NCBI GenBank assembly: GCA_018064755.1
Contig: JAGHUP010000001.1
Span: forward strand, 1 to 64,000
Origin: Candidatus Crickella equi
Lineage (GTDB): Bacteria > Bacillota > Clostridia > Peptostreptococcales > Anaerovoracaceae
DNA: 64,000 nt
Direction: 5' to 3'
The position numbers were made by a program, and so were the translations under genes. Shown one piece after another: positions 1-8,881 of this stretch. The notes under the pieces are model-generated. The model saw only the letters and a list, made by a program, of their open reading frames with translations. It was not told the origin of the DNA and did not search any database. The first letter of the stretch is position 1, and every line of letters begins with the position of its first letter.

Positions 1-117
1 CGGCGAGGGGAAAGTACAAAAAAACAACCAGTACCATTACTGATACTGGTTGCAAAAACCTTTTAATATTTCACTGTCCTCTTGACGGGAAGCAGTTCAT
101 AATGCGAGCCGCGTTTG

Positions 118-346
118 TTTTGTCGCTATACGAAGGGAGATATGAAAAGTACATCACTTTCGACGAGGAAAAAACGGTGAATTGTCGCTATATGGGCAGT
201 GATGCAAAAAGTACATCATCAACCAAGCCAATTTGGCCCTAATTGATGATGTACTTTTGGTGTATAAGACCGTATTGCGACAAATCGCAAGAAACTCGAC
301 TTGAAAAATGATGTAGTTTTGGCATGAGAGTCTCTATTGCGACAAT
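118..346. repeat. Symmetric intergenic repeat array: four ~41-bp units (TTGTCGCWATA-N~14-AAAASTACATCAY) arranged + + - -
   Basis: Core AAAASTACATCA at 145-156 and 207-218 (+), and as TGATGTASTTTT at 247-258 and 309-320 (-); both same-strand pairs are spaced exactly 62 bp. Confidence 0.85.
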
Positions 347-381
347 CCGCCATTTTCCGGAATCAGGATAGCATTCATTGG

Positions 382-454
382 TGCGCCCGGCGAGATTCGA
401 ACTCGCGGCCTTTTCATTCGGAGTGAACTACTCTATCCCCTGAGCTACGGGCGC
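382..454 (-). tRNA. tRNA-Arg (anticodon CCG)
   Basis: Minus strand GCGCCCGTAGCTCAGGGGATAGAGTAGTTCACTCCGAATGAAAAGGCCGCGAGTTCGAATCTCGCCGGGCGCA; 7-bp acceptor stem, T-arm GTTCGAATC, loop CTCCGAA. Confidence 0.93.
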
Positions 455-506
455 ATATATGAGCCGCGCTAGGCACGGCTTTTCTATAGGAGTGAAACAT
501 CTTGAT

Positions 507-1430
507 CTATTGTTTTCTGCGTTTTAACAAATCACCAACATCTATCTGATCAACTACAACCGCCACGAAAATAACCGCACTACCGAGGATCTCCATTGGA
601 GTCATGAACTCGCTCAGGAATATTGCACCGAAAATAGCTGCGAATACAGATTCCAGGCTCATCAGAAGAGCCGCCGTTGTCGCATCTGTATATTTCTGTC
701 CCACAATCTGAAGTGTATATCCAGTTGCGGTAGGTAGGAATGTTGCATATAGAAGAACCGGTATTCCTGCACCGAGTTGTGACAAGCTCGGATGTTCAAC
801 AATTATTGCAATAATCAATCCAACAACTCCGGCAAATGCCATCTGAAGCACGGAAATAATAAGATCGTTCTCTCTATCTACGAATGCATTTACCGCCGTA
901 ATCTGTGCTCCAAATGCAACTGCACTAACCAAAGTCCACCAATCGCCAGGCGTAGTATTGCCGAGGCCGCCACGAAGGCTCAGCAGCGCAAATCCCACCA
1001 TTGCAATAGCAACGCAGAGGAAGGTTTTGCCGTTTACTTTCCTACCAATTGCTACACTTAATATTGGTGTGAAGACTATGTACATACCGGAAATAAATCC
1101 GGACTTACCAGCACTAACGGTCAACAGTCCTATCTGCTGAGTCATTGTTCCCAGCATCAAGAAAGCTCCGCACAGAACGCACGCCTTGATAAGTTTGCTC
1201 TTACGAAATGCCAGCGTGTCCTCAGAATTCTTCGCGCGGCTCAGGTAATTACTCTTACGGAGGCCCACCATCATAATTGGACACAGCACAAGTGCCGCCA
1301 TTATCTGACGCACTGCATTGAACGTCATAGGCGGCATTACTTCATTGCCTAATTTCTGTGCTATAAACCCGGTTCCCCACACAATTGCCGTGAGAAGGAG
1401 CGCGGTATTTCCTTTAAATTTATCTGACAT
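507..1430 (-). CDS. DMT superfamily transporter (EamA family)
   Basis: 307 aa, ~10 hydrophobic helices, GNTALLLTAIVWGTGFIAQK start typical of EamA. Confidence 0.88.
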   Translation of the reverse strand: MSDKFKGNTALLLTAIVWGTGFIAQKLGNEVMPPMTFNAVRQIMAALVLCPIMMVGLRKSNYLSRAKNSEDTLAFRKSKLIKACVLCGAFLMLGTMTQQIGLLTVSAGKSGFISGMYIVFTPILSVAIGRKVNGKTFLCVAIAMVGFALLSLRGGLGNTTPGDWWTLVSAVAFGAQITAVNAFVDRENDLIISVLQMAFAGVVGLIIAIIVEHPSLSQLGAGIPVLLYATFLPTATGYTLQIVGQKYTDATTAALLMSLESVFAAIFGAIFLSEFMTPMEILGSAVIFVAVVVDQIDVGDLLKRRKQ

Positions 1431-1437
1431 CTACAAC

Positions 1438-2667
1438 CTACCGAACAATATCTATAATAACCACCTCGCCATGAGATCCGAATCTCAGCGGCGGTCCAAA
1501 GTATCCACATCCCGAGCTAACTATCGTCGAAATTCCACTATTGATCTTGTATCCGTGCGCATTGTCGCTAACCGCTCTTGTGAACCATGTTCCCGGCCAT
1601 ATCTGTCCGTCGTGTGTATGTCCGGAGAGGACGAGGTCAGCGCCGATTGTTGCGAGCTGGTCGTAGTCTTCTGGTTCGTGCTGGACTACGACGAGCGGAG
1701 CGCTATGATTCACGGAGTCGGCGATTTCGCCGATGTCCATTCTGACATTCTTGCCATCGCCTGTTTTGTTCTTGTCCTTGCGGAAGAAGAACTGTATGCC
1801 ATCAACATCCAGGCCCTTGTCAGGCAACATCTGCCAGTCGCAACGCTCGAAGAACTTATCCATATCCTCGTGTCTATACACATTGCAAGGGTCCTCAATG
1901 GCAAAACCGCAGAAGAGCGGCTCGGTTACATCGTGATTACCATACGCCATATACGCCGGTGTTCCATCAGCCGTCATCTGAGCAAGTAGATCAGCGTATT
2001 GGTCCGCACCGAAGAGACCCACATATGAACTAGTGAAATAGTCTCCGGCGCCGATGACATAATCGACATCGGAAGATTTAACTATATCTACTAGATCTTC
2101 AATCGTTGAATACATAGTATTAACGCCCATATGCATATCGGCGAGCAGGGCTATACGAGTTACCTTCTCGCCGTCCTGTGGCTTGTATGCAAGATCCTGG
2201 TCAATGCGCTCATAGTCATGTCCTATGAGTTGTTCATCTATTAATTCCGTACTATTCGTACCCATCTTGAGGGCATAGTAATGAGTGTAAAGATGCTGTG
2301 CGTGAATATATCCATAAACATTGTAGCTCGCTGTAATTGCAAACATTGTAGCCAGTATTACAGCAGCCTGACGAGTCGATACCATGTGGATAATATGTTT
2401 AATTATATGGCCCACAACAAGGCAGAGGCCGAACACAGCCACCCATCCTAACCATATATTTCCTATCTTCTGAAGATATGCATCGAAGGTGCTCTGAGGC
2501 AGGAACGCGCCAAATATCGGAATCAGATCAATCACGCCAAGCGTAATAGCTATTCCATGCAATTTGTGCTTGTGTCCCCATCTAGTTCTCTTGAGCCACC
2601 ACATCAGCTGCCAAGTTGCATATAGGCAGCCAACGAGATATCCCAGCATAATGAGAAAAATCCACAT
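1438..2667 (-). CDS. Membrane-anchored metallophosphoesterase
   Basis: N-terminal TM helices, then ADMHMG, GAGDYF, YGNHD, SGHTHDGQ calcineurin-like motifs. Confidence 0.88.
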   Translation of the reverse strand: MWIFLIMLGYLVGCLYATWQLMWWLKRTRWGHKHKLHGIAITLGVIDLIPIFGAFLPQSTFDAYLQKIGNIWLGWVAVFGLCLVVGHIIKHIIHMVSTRQAAVILATMFAITASYNVYGYIHAQHLYTHYYALKMGTNSTELIDEQLIGHDYERIDQDLAYKPQDGEKVTRIALLADMHMGVNTMYSTIEDLVDIVKSSDVDYVIGAGDYFTSSYVGLFGADQYADLLAQMTADGTPAYMAYGNHDVTEPLFCGFAIEDPCNVYRHEDMDKFFERCDWQMLPDKGLDVDGIQFFFRKDKNKTGDGKNVRMDIGEIADSVNHSAPLVVVQHEPEDYDQLATIGADLVLSGHTHDGQIWPGTWFTRAVSDNAHGYKINSGISTIVSSGCGYFGPPLRFGSHGEVVIIDIVR

Positions 2668-2709
2668 AAAAAACTCTCCTAAACGATATAATTATAATCG
2701 CAAAAACGC

Positions 2710-2738
2710 TTGACTTCAAGGGTTACAGGGAATATACT
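2710..2738 (+). promoter_or_regulatory. Sigma-70-type promoter for rplM-rpsI
   Basis: TTGACT-N17-TATACT. Confidence 0.6.
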
Positions 2739-2744
2739 TGTTAA

Positions 2745-2890
2745 GCGTGTGTGTATGCACACGAATTGGAGCAGGCCTCTGGCCGGTAGCTCCGACACTA
2801 ATAATTTATTACTAGTTATGCCGAAAACGAACTCCGTTCTAAGTAGGCAGACCGAAAAAGTTTTCGAACTAAGTAGGTAGAAAGGAATTA
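2745..2890 (+). promoter_or_regulatory. Structured 5' leader of rplM-rpsI (candidate ribosomal-protein leader)
   Basis: Hairpins GTGTGTGTATGCACAC and GGAGCAGGCCTCTGGCCGGTAGCTCC plus duplicated CTAAGTAGGYAG, ahead of rplM. Confidence 0.45.
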
Positions 2891-2892
2891 AG

Positions 2893-3321
2893 ATGAAGTC
2901 TTACATCGCTAAGCCTGCAGATATCGACCGTAAGTGGTACGTTATCGACGCAGAAGGAAAGACTCTCGGAAAGCTGGCTGTAGAGGCTGCTATGATCCTG
3001 AGAGGAAAGAAGAAGCCAACTTACACTCCACACATCGACACTGGTGACTATGTAATCGTTATCAATGCTGAGAAGGTTGCTGTAACTGGTAAGAAGGAAA
3101 CTGACAAGATCTACAAGAGACACACTGGTTATCCAGGTGGACTCAGAGAGACAACTCTCGGCGAGATGAGAGCTAAGAAGCCTGAAGAAGTTATTCTTCA
3201 CGCTGTTAAGGGCATGATGCCTAAGGGCAAGCTCGGACGTCAGATGTTCAAGAAGTTAAAGGTATACGCTGGAGCTGAGCATCCACATGCAGCTCAGAAG
3301 CCAGAAGTATGGAATTTCTAG
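2893..3321 (+). CDS. rplM: 50S ribosomal protein L13
   Basis: [29 protein letters not shown]...; complete 142 aa. Confidence 0.98.
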   Translation: MKSYIAKPADIDRKWYVIDAEGKTLGKLAVEAAMILRGKKKPTYTPHIDTGDYVIVINAEKVAVTGKKETDKIYKRHTGYPGGLRETTLGEMRAKKPEEVILHAVKGMMPKGKLGRQMFKKLKVYAGAEHPHAAQKPEVWNF

Positions 3322-3338
3322 GAAGGGAGGAGTAGACA

Positions 3339-3737
3339 ATGGCTAAGACAATGTATCAGGCAACAGGCAGAAGAAAGTCTTCAGTAGCTAGAGTTAGACT
3401 CGTTCCTGGCACTGGCAACATCATCATCAACAAGAGAGACATGGACACTTACTTTGGTGCTAAGGAAATCGTTAAGAACGAGGTTAAGAGACCTCTCGAG
3501 GTTACTGGCACAGCTGGTAAGTACGACGTAATCGCTACAGTTAACGGCGGTGGATTCACTGGTCAGGCTGGAGCACTGAGACACGGTATCGCTAGAGCAC
3601 TTTGCGAAGTTGACGCAGAGGCTTATAGAGCAACTCTTAAGGCTGCTGGATTCCTCACTAGAGACCCTAGAATGAAGGAAAGAAAGAAGCCAGGTCTGAA
3701 GAAGGCAAGAAGAGCATCCCAGTTCTCAAAGAGATAA
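3339..3737 (+). CDS. rpsI: 30S ribosomal protein S9
   Basis: [14 protein letters not shown]...; C-terminal [12 protein letters not shown]. Confidence 0.98.
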   Translation: MAKTMYQATGRRKSSVARVRLVPGTGNIIINKRDMDTYFGAKEIVKNEVKRPLEVTGTAGKYDVIATVNGGGFTGQAGALRHGIARALCEVDAEAYRATLKAAGFLTRDPRMKERKKPGLKKARRASQFSKR

Positions 3738-3738
3738 T
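3720..3738 (+). repeat. attL core (overlaps the rpsI stop codon)
   Basis: CAGTTCTCAAAGAGATAAT. Confidence 0.85.
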
Positions 3739-3825
3739 CTCACAACTTTTCAGAAAGCCTCAGAGCCTTGTTTTTACTGGGTTTTAGGATTTGGAAAGAT
3801 TTGGGATAGGGCTCAAATTTGCACG

Positions 3826-3857
3826 GTTTGCAACACGTTTGCAACAGGTTTGCAACA
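3826..3857 (+). repeat. Three tandem GTTTGCAACA repeats (candidate integrase arm-type sites)
   Basis: GTTTGCAACAcGTTTGCAACAgGTTTGCAACA, 11-bp period; two more copies at 10499-10520. Confidence 0.65.
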
Positions 3858-3879
3858 AAATTACTTAGAAGAAAAGATG

Positions 3880-4986
3880 CTATTCGCACTGAGTAGCATC
3901 TTTTTTCATGTTAGAAGTTGCAGGAAGCAGAGCTTCAAGTTTATTGATTTCATTTCTTAACTCCTTGATCTCAAGATGAGTATACACCTCTTCAGTTACA
4001 TTACCATTCCCGGAATGTCCGACAATCTTTTTTATAAATCTCTCATCTACATATGCTGCAGTCAGCATGCTTATACAGGTGTGTCTGGTGCAATGTGGTG
4101 TCCGATACAGTCCAAGTGGCTTAAAGTATGCCACAAAACGATCTCTGTAATTATCGTAGTTCCATTTACTTCCATCCTCTCTATGAAACAAATAACCGCA
4201 TTTTGATGACTCATAGAATTTCTTGAAGAACGGATAAACCGCATCGGCAATTGGCACTGGTCTTATACCATTATTTGTTTTAGCTTTTCTGATATAGAAC
4301 CACCTTTCTTCCAGATTGACATCCTCAAGTCTGACTTCCAGCATCTCCCCTATTCTCGGACCGGAATAGATAAGCATCAATATTGTCTGAGTCATAAAGT
4401 CATCTTTGAAAGACCATAGTTTATTTACCAACTCCATCTCCAGATGCTTTTCCTCATCATATTTAGGTTGCCATTCTTTCTTATGCTTAGCAATCTCGAC
4501 ATACTTTGCATAGTCTTTTCCGACCAGATCATACTTCATTGCGTATTTGTACATCTGATTCAGCAGTATCTTCATCTTCTTAATCATCGGATAGTTCTTG
4601 TCGCTGGAATCAATCACATCCTGAAGATCCTTCAGCTTCAAATCTGCGAACTTCTTATTATGCAGAGCGCTCATATCTTTATATGAGGCCTCATAAGATT
4701 TGATGCTTGCTTCAGATACAAGGGGGAATTTTTCTTCAGACCATCGTTTGTATATATCTGAAAAGGTTAGCTTGTTTGCTTCGGCATCGTATGGGTTGTT
4801 ATTATACTCTGCCAACATATTCAAGCCTTCGGCTTTTGATTTGGCATATCCTATGATTACATAATCTAATATTATTTTGTCTTTCTCCTCGTCATAATGA
4901 TATCCCACTGTTTTTCTGACAACATACGGGTACCGTCGCTTACCTGAGAGCTTCGATACGCTTCCGTATCCATTAGGTAATTTCAT
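3880..4986 (-). CDS. Site-specific tyrosine recombinase / integrase
   Basis: MLIYSGPRIGEMLEVRLEDV, TPHCTRHTCISML, VGHSGNGNVTEEVYTH catalytic motifs. Confidence 0.96.
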   Translation of the reverse strand: MKLPNGYGSVSKLSGKRRYPYVVRKTVGYHYDEEKDKIILDYVIIGYAKSKAEGLNMLAEYNNNPYDAEANKLTFSDIYKRWSEEKFPLVSEASIKSYEASYKDMSALHNKKFADLKLKDLQDVIDSSDKNYPMIKKMKILLNQMYKYAMKYDLVGKDYAKYVEIAKHKKEWQPKYDEEKHLEMELVNKLWSFKDDFMTQTILMLIYSGPRIGEMLEVRLEDVNLEERWFYIRKAKTNNGIRPVPIADAVYPFFKKFYESSKCGYLFHREDGSKWNYDNYRDRFVAYFKPLGLYRTPHCTRHTCISMLTAAYVDERFIKKIVGHSGNGNVTEEVYTHLEIKELRNEINKLEALLPATSNMKKDATQCE

Positions 4987-5006
4987 TCATAGATCGACCT
5001 CCTTCT

Positions 5007-5504
5007 TTACTTCTCATATCTGGACTTCTTTTTATTAAGATTAAGCTGCGCAACTTCTCTACCACTATTGAATGGCGGAAATGCATATGCCAGCTTAACC
5101 TTCTTCCAATTATCATAGTATTCATCATTCTGATAGTTGGATTCTTTATATACACACATCTCTCTAAGAGTCGAATTAATGAAATCTGACTCGAAGTCAA
5201 TGTGATATACATCTCCATCGTTTTCCGGTGGATTGATTTTTACAGGAATATAATCATCAATAGCAAATAGCAACGCAAGAACATCAGATGGGTTCTCTAT
5301 CTTCAGATCAAGGAATGCATTATATGGAACCTTTAATGCGTCAGCTATTTTTACAAGCTGTTCCTTTCTTGGAACAGTTTTGTCCAGTTCATACTTCCTG
5401 ATTGCAACTTCATGTATCTCGGTCATATCTCCGAGCTGTTTCTGTGTTAGCTGTCTGAAATTACGATAGTACTTTATTTTCTCTCCAAGTGTCATATCGT
5501 CCAC
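5007..5504 (-). CDS. XRE-family HTH transcriptional regulator
   Basis: LGEKIKYYRNFRQLTQKQLGDMTEIHEVAIRKYE N-terminal HTH. Confidence 0.9.
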   Translation of the reverse strand: MDDMTLGEKIKYYRNFRQLTQKQLGDMTEIHEVAIRKYELDKTVPRKEQLVKIADALKVPYNAFLDLKIENPSDVLALLFAIDDYIPVKINPPENDGDVYHIDFESDFINSTLREMCVYKESNYQNDEYYDNWKKVKLAYAFPPFNSGREVAQLNLNKKKSRYEK

Positions 5505-5519
5505 CTTCCTTTCACGACA

Positions 5520-5547
5520 ATTATATAGTACAAAAAATATATGTCAA
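5520..5547 (-). promoter_or_regulatory. Divergent consensus promoter for the XRE regulator
   Basis: Minus strand TTGACA-N16-TATAAT. Confidence 0.7.
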
Positions 5548-5565
5548 TAGTTATTAATAAATATG

Positions 5566-5594
5566 TTGACAGAGCATTTTATGCTCTATATAAT
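5566..5594 (+). promoter_or_regulatory. Consensus promoter with palindromic operator in the spacer
   Basis: TTGACA-N17-TATAAT; spacer region contains AGAGCAT-TTT-ATGCTCT (5571-5587). Confidence 0.85.
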
Positions 5595-5653
5595 AAGAGA
5601 GCAAGAAAAGCTCTGAGGTGAGCTGAGATGCAAACAAATTATGAGGAAAGGAG

Positions 5654-5923
5654 GTGTTGTATATGCCAGAAAGAAATGTATATGAAAAGGTCTATGTAGA
5701 CTTACCGGCTTTTACCGGAAGGAATGTGCCAATCTCTGAAATTGCCCGAGCAATCGGAAAGGATCAGTCTTATGTAAGAATCGGTCTTCAGCAGGGATGG
5801 TTAAAATTCGGCGTCGCTGCAAAGATCGGTGACTCGAAAGAGTACAACTATTTCTGCCCTGACAAGAAGGTCTGGGAAGAAACCGGTTACTTCAAACCTA
5901 TGGAAAGAGAATATTGCAGATAA
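5654..5923 (+). CDS. Small excisionase-like / HTH protein
   Basis: VPISEIARAIGKDQSYVRIGLQQGWLKFGVAAK HTH-like; divergent from the regulator, within the element. Confidence 0.6.
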   Translation: MLYMPERNVYEKVYVDLPAFTGRNVPISEIARAIGKDQSYVRIGLQQGWLKFGVAAKIGDSKEYNYFCPDKKVWEETGYFKPMEREYCR

Positions 5924-5938
5924 GGAGGTGAATAATCA

Positions 5939-7240
5939 ATGCAAGAGTTTTCAAAAGAAAAGACTGCCCTCTTACAGTCTGCAGGAACAGACTCGGGACA
6001 GTCAATATGTAAAAGTATCTACAGTATAACACATGAGTCAAGTGTTGAGCCGTTAGAAACCAAAACCGCCGCGCAGATTATGAACACCTTCTATCGTCCA
6101 AGACGAGATATTGTAGAAGGTATTCTCTGCCCCGGTACAAACTTCCTGGTTGGCAAGCCTAAGGTTGGAAAATCATTCTTAGTGCTACAGCTGGCATATC
6201 ATGTCAGCAAGGGAATTCCCCTCGGGGAGTTCCCTGTCCGCCAGGGCACAGTACTATATCTGGCTCTTGAAGATAATGAGCAACGAATACAGGAACGCAT
6301 GAACAATATGTTCGGAGTATCCAGCTCAAAGAATCTTCACTTTGCAAACATGTCAGAATGCATCGGCAACGGACTCGAAGAACAGCTCAGGGATTTTATC
6401 TCTATTCATCCCGATACTGTTCTAATCATTATAGACACGCTTGCTAAGGTCAGACAAATGGATCGTCACGATTATGCGGCAGACTATGATGTCATTTCAT
6501 CGCTGAAGAAGTTGACTGACCTGCGAGACATTTGTATCTTGCTCGTTCATCACACCAGAAAGCAGGATGCGGATGATGTTCTTGATCTTGTATCCGGCAC
6601 TAACGGTCTAGCCGGTTCTGCTGATGGAATCTATGTGATGAACAAGGAATCTCGCACCGAGTCTGATGCAACAATGGAAATCATTTGTAGAGATCTCGAA
6701 GCAACCAAACTTCATCTGAGTTTTGACAGTAGCAGAACTAAGTGGAAGTTAGACAGGATTGAACGCAATCAATTTGAGCTACCACCAAATCCACTAATCA
6801 AAGCAATAGATAACATCGTGATGAACGGCATTGATTACTGGGAAGGTACAGCCACCGACCTCGTAGAGCTTACCGGAATGATTGGTATGGATGCGGCGGT
6901 CTACTCTAAAGAATTAAGACATTCAGCCAAAAGGCTACTCAATGAACATCATATCGAGATGAACACTCGTAGGACAAGCTATAAGAGAGTAATCACACTC
7001 ACTCGCATCAGACAGAATGAAGTCGATGATGACAGCAATGACACTGATGACGGTATGTGGGACAGCGACTGCTTCAAAGTTTTCGCTTCACAAGCCGATG
7101 AAGGTATCATGAGTAGTCAGATGGTCAACAGCGAAGAAAAAGTCGCGCTAACAAAAGAAAATATTCAAAAATCGCTCCGAGAGTCCCCTGAAAAATGTGG
7201 ATACTACCCTAGCATAGAGGAGCGTGATGTGTATGCCTAG
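5939..7240 (+). CDS. RepA-like AAA ATPase (RecA/DnaB-like fold)
   Basis: LVGKPKVGKSFLVLQLAYHVSKG Walker A, VLIIIDTLAKVR Walker B, LLVHHTRK. Confidence 0.85.
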   Translation: MQEFSKEKTALLQSAGTDSGQSICKSIYSITHESSVEPLETKTAAQIMNTFYRPRRDIVEGILCPGTNFLVGKPKVGKSFLVLQLAYHVSKGIPLGEFPVRQGTVLYLALEDNEQRIQERMNNMFGVSSSKNLHFANMSECIGNGLEEQLRDFISIHPDTVLIIIDTLAKVRQMDRHDYAADYDVISSLKKLTDLRDICILLVHHTRKQDADDVLDLVSGTNGLAGSADGIYVMNKESRTESDATMEIICRDLEATKLHLSFDSSRTKWKLDRIERNQFELPPNPLIKAIDNIVMNGIDYWEGTATDLVELTGMIGMDAAVYSKELRHSAKRLLNEHHIEMNTRRTSYKRVITLTRIRQNEVDDDSNDTDDGMWDSDCFKVFASQADEGIMSSQMVNSEEKVALTKENIQKSLRESPEKCGYYPSIEERDVYA

Positions 7241-7394
7241 AATGAGTCAACGCGACAAGGCTCTGAATGCATTCTTCCTGACAGCAGACGGTCGCATCAA
7301 ACATAATGATAAATGTGTCCGTTGTGCCAAGGAATGCAAGCAGAGCTTTCGGGCAGTTATAGTTCACTGCCCGAGGTATGAGCAAAAATATTAG
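7233..7394 (+). CDS. 53-aa Cys-rich (zinc-ribbon-like) protein, absent from the ORF track
   Basis: MPRMSQRDKALNAFFLTADGRIKHNDKCVRCAKECKQSFRAVIVHCPRYEQKY*; start overlaps the stop of the upstream ATPase gene; CxxCxxxC. Confidence 0.65.
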   Translation: MPRMSQRDKALNAFFLTADGRIKHNDKCVRCAKECKQSFRAVIVHCPRYEQKY

Positions 7395-7471
7395 AAATCG
7401 GATGTTCATACCCTTATCCGAGAGATATCGAGGATAAGATGGGAGTCCAGAGGGGAGTACCCTCGGCACAC

Positions 7472-7502
7472 GACTTTGCAAGCAAAGTCTAGTGTGTTAT
7501 AC
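7472..7502 (+). other. oriT of MobV/pMV158 type
   Basis: GACTTTGCAAGCAAAGTC inverted repeat then TAGTGTGTTATAC; expected nick GTGTG/TTATAC between 7496 and 7497. Confidence 0.88.
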
Positions 7503-7738
7503 CCGTTATTAAAGTTTCGGTGCATTTTCAAATATATAGCACCGAATCGGAGTTGTCGCCTCAGCTATTTATTGCGACACTCCGCAGCTTTAACGGGTAT
7601 TCTCCTCGATGGATCATGACACATCTTTGCATCGGAACCGCTATCACTGTAGCTGTCATTGGTGTCATAGCTGTCATGAAATTATTTCCATCGAGGCTTT
7701 TATCAGCGACATATAATAATAGAAAGAAGGTGATTATA

Positions 7739-8698
7739 TTGCCTTATGCAATACTAAGATTTCAGAAAAAGAAGAAAGGAAGTATCGCCGCTTGCGAGCG
7801 ACACAACGAGAGGAAGAAATCAATTTATAAGAGCAATCCTGACATAGATATTGAGAAAGCGGATCTGAATTATCATCTGATTGCTCCGCCCAGATACACA
7901 TATCTTAAAGAAGTTAATAAGAAAATTGATGCTGCCGGGTGCAAAGTTAGAAGTGATTCTATACGCATGGTTGAAACAGTTATCACTGCTTCACCGGAAT
8001 TTCTAGATTCGCTTCCACCTGAAGAACAGCGAGAATATTTTGAAAGAGCCCTATCCTTCATGGAGTCAAAGATTGGAAAAGATAACATCATTTCCGCAAT
8101 CGTTCACATGGATGAACGGACACCGCACATGCATCTGACATTTGTTCCCTTAACGAAAGACAACAGATTATCTGCCAAAGAAATACTCGGAAACAAAACC
8201 AAATTGTGTGAGTGGCAAACAGAATATTATGATTGTATGTCTGAACGCTGGCCGGAAATTGAACGTGGAAAATCTGCAGCAGAAACTCATCGCAAGCATA
8301 TTCCGACATGGTTATATAAGCTTGGCGATCGGCTGGATCGAGAATGTGAGCAAATATTTGCTGAGCTCGGTGATATCAATATGCTGAATGCCGGCAAGAA
8401 AAGAGATGATGTTGTCGAACTTCTAAGGGAAGTAATTCCTGAAATGAATCGTTTCAGAGTTGAAGTAAATCAGCTTACCGAAAGCATGAACTATTACAAG
8501 GATGAACTGCGCGGAAGAGAAAATGCCTACAGAAATAACCGTAATGAACTGTACGAAGTTAAGCAGGAAATATATGAAGATCGTGCCCGCATCCGTACAC
8601 TTGAGCATCAACTCAACAAACAAAACAATCTTCTGAGGAAGATTCCGCCGGAAATACTACAGGAAATTAATCGCAAGAACGAAGACCGCGTTCGTTAA
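7739..8698 (+). CDS. MobV family relaxase (Pre/Mob)
   Basis: Likely TTG start at 7739 (LPYAILRFQKKKKGSIAACERHNERKK); HLIAP, AIVHMDERTPHMHLTFVPLT motif; coiled-coil C-terminus. Track ORF starts at 7520. Confidence 0.9.
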   Translation: MPYAILRFQKKKKGSIAACERHNERKKSIYKSNPDIDIEKADLNYHLIAPPRYTYLKEVNKKIDAAGCKVRSDSIRMVETVITASPEFLDSLPPEEQREYFERALSFMESKIGKDNIISAIVHMDERTPHMHLTFVPLTKDNRLSAKEILGNKTKLCEWQTEYYDCMSERWPEIERGKSAAETHRKHIPTWLYKLGDRLDRECEQIFAELGDINMLNAGKKRDDVVELLREVIPEMNRFRVEVNQLTESMNYYKDELRGRENAYRNNRNELYEVKQEIYEDRARIRTLEHQLNKQNNLLRKIPPEILQEINRKNEDRVR

Positions 8699-8704
8699 AC
8701 ATAC

Positions 8705-8735
8705 AGCAGCATCGAAGACATCTTCGATGCTGTTT
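8705..8735 (+). terminator. Terminator-like hairpin after the relaxase
   Basis: CAGCATCGAAGACATCTTCGATGCTGTTTCTT. Confidence 0.7.
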
Positions 8736-8881
8736 CTTGTTGCGGATGACTATATTCCATCGTAAAGCGATACAAAATAAGCAATAAAAGTGGCGGCAGA
8801 TTATTGTTCTACCGCCAAACCTATCGTTTGTAGTGTGTAAAAAAATCCTGATTTTGTATCATCTCGACAAACTGGGATTTA

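Noticed and set aside
1318-1989. Plus-strand ORF (223 aa)
   Set aside because: Antisense to the EamA and metallophosphoesterase genes.
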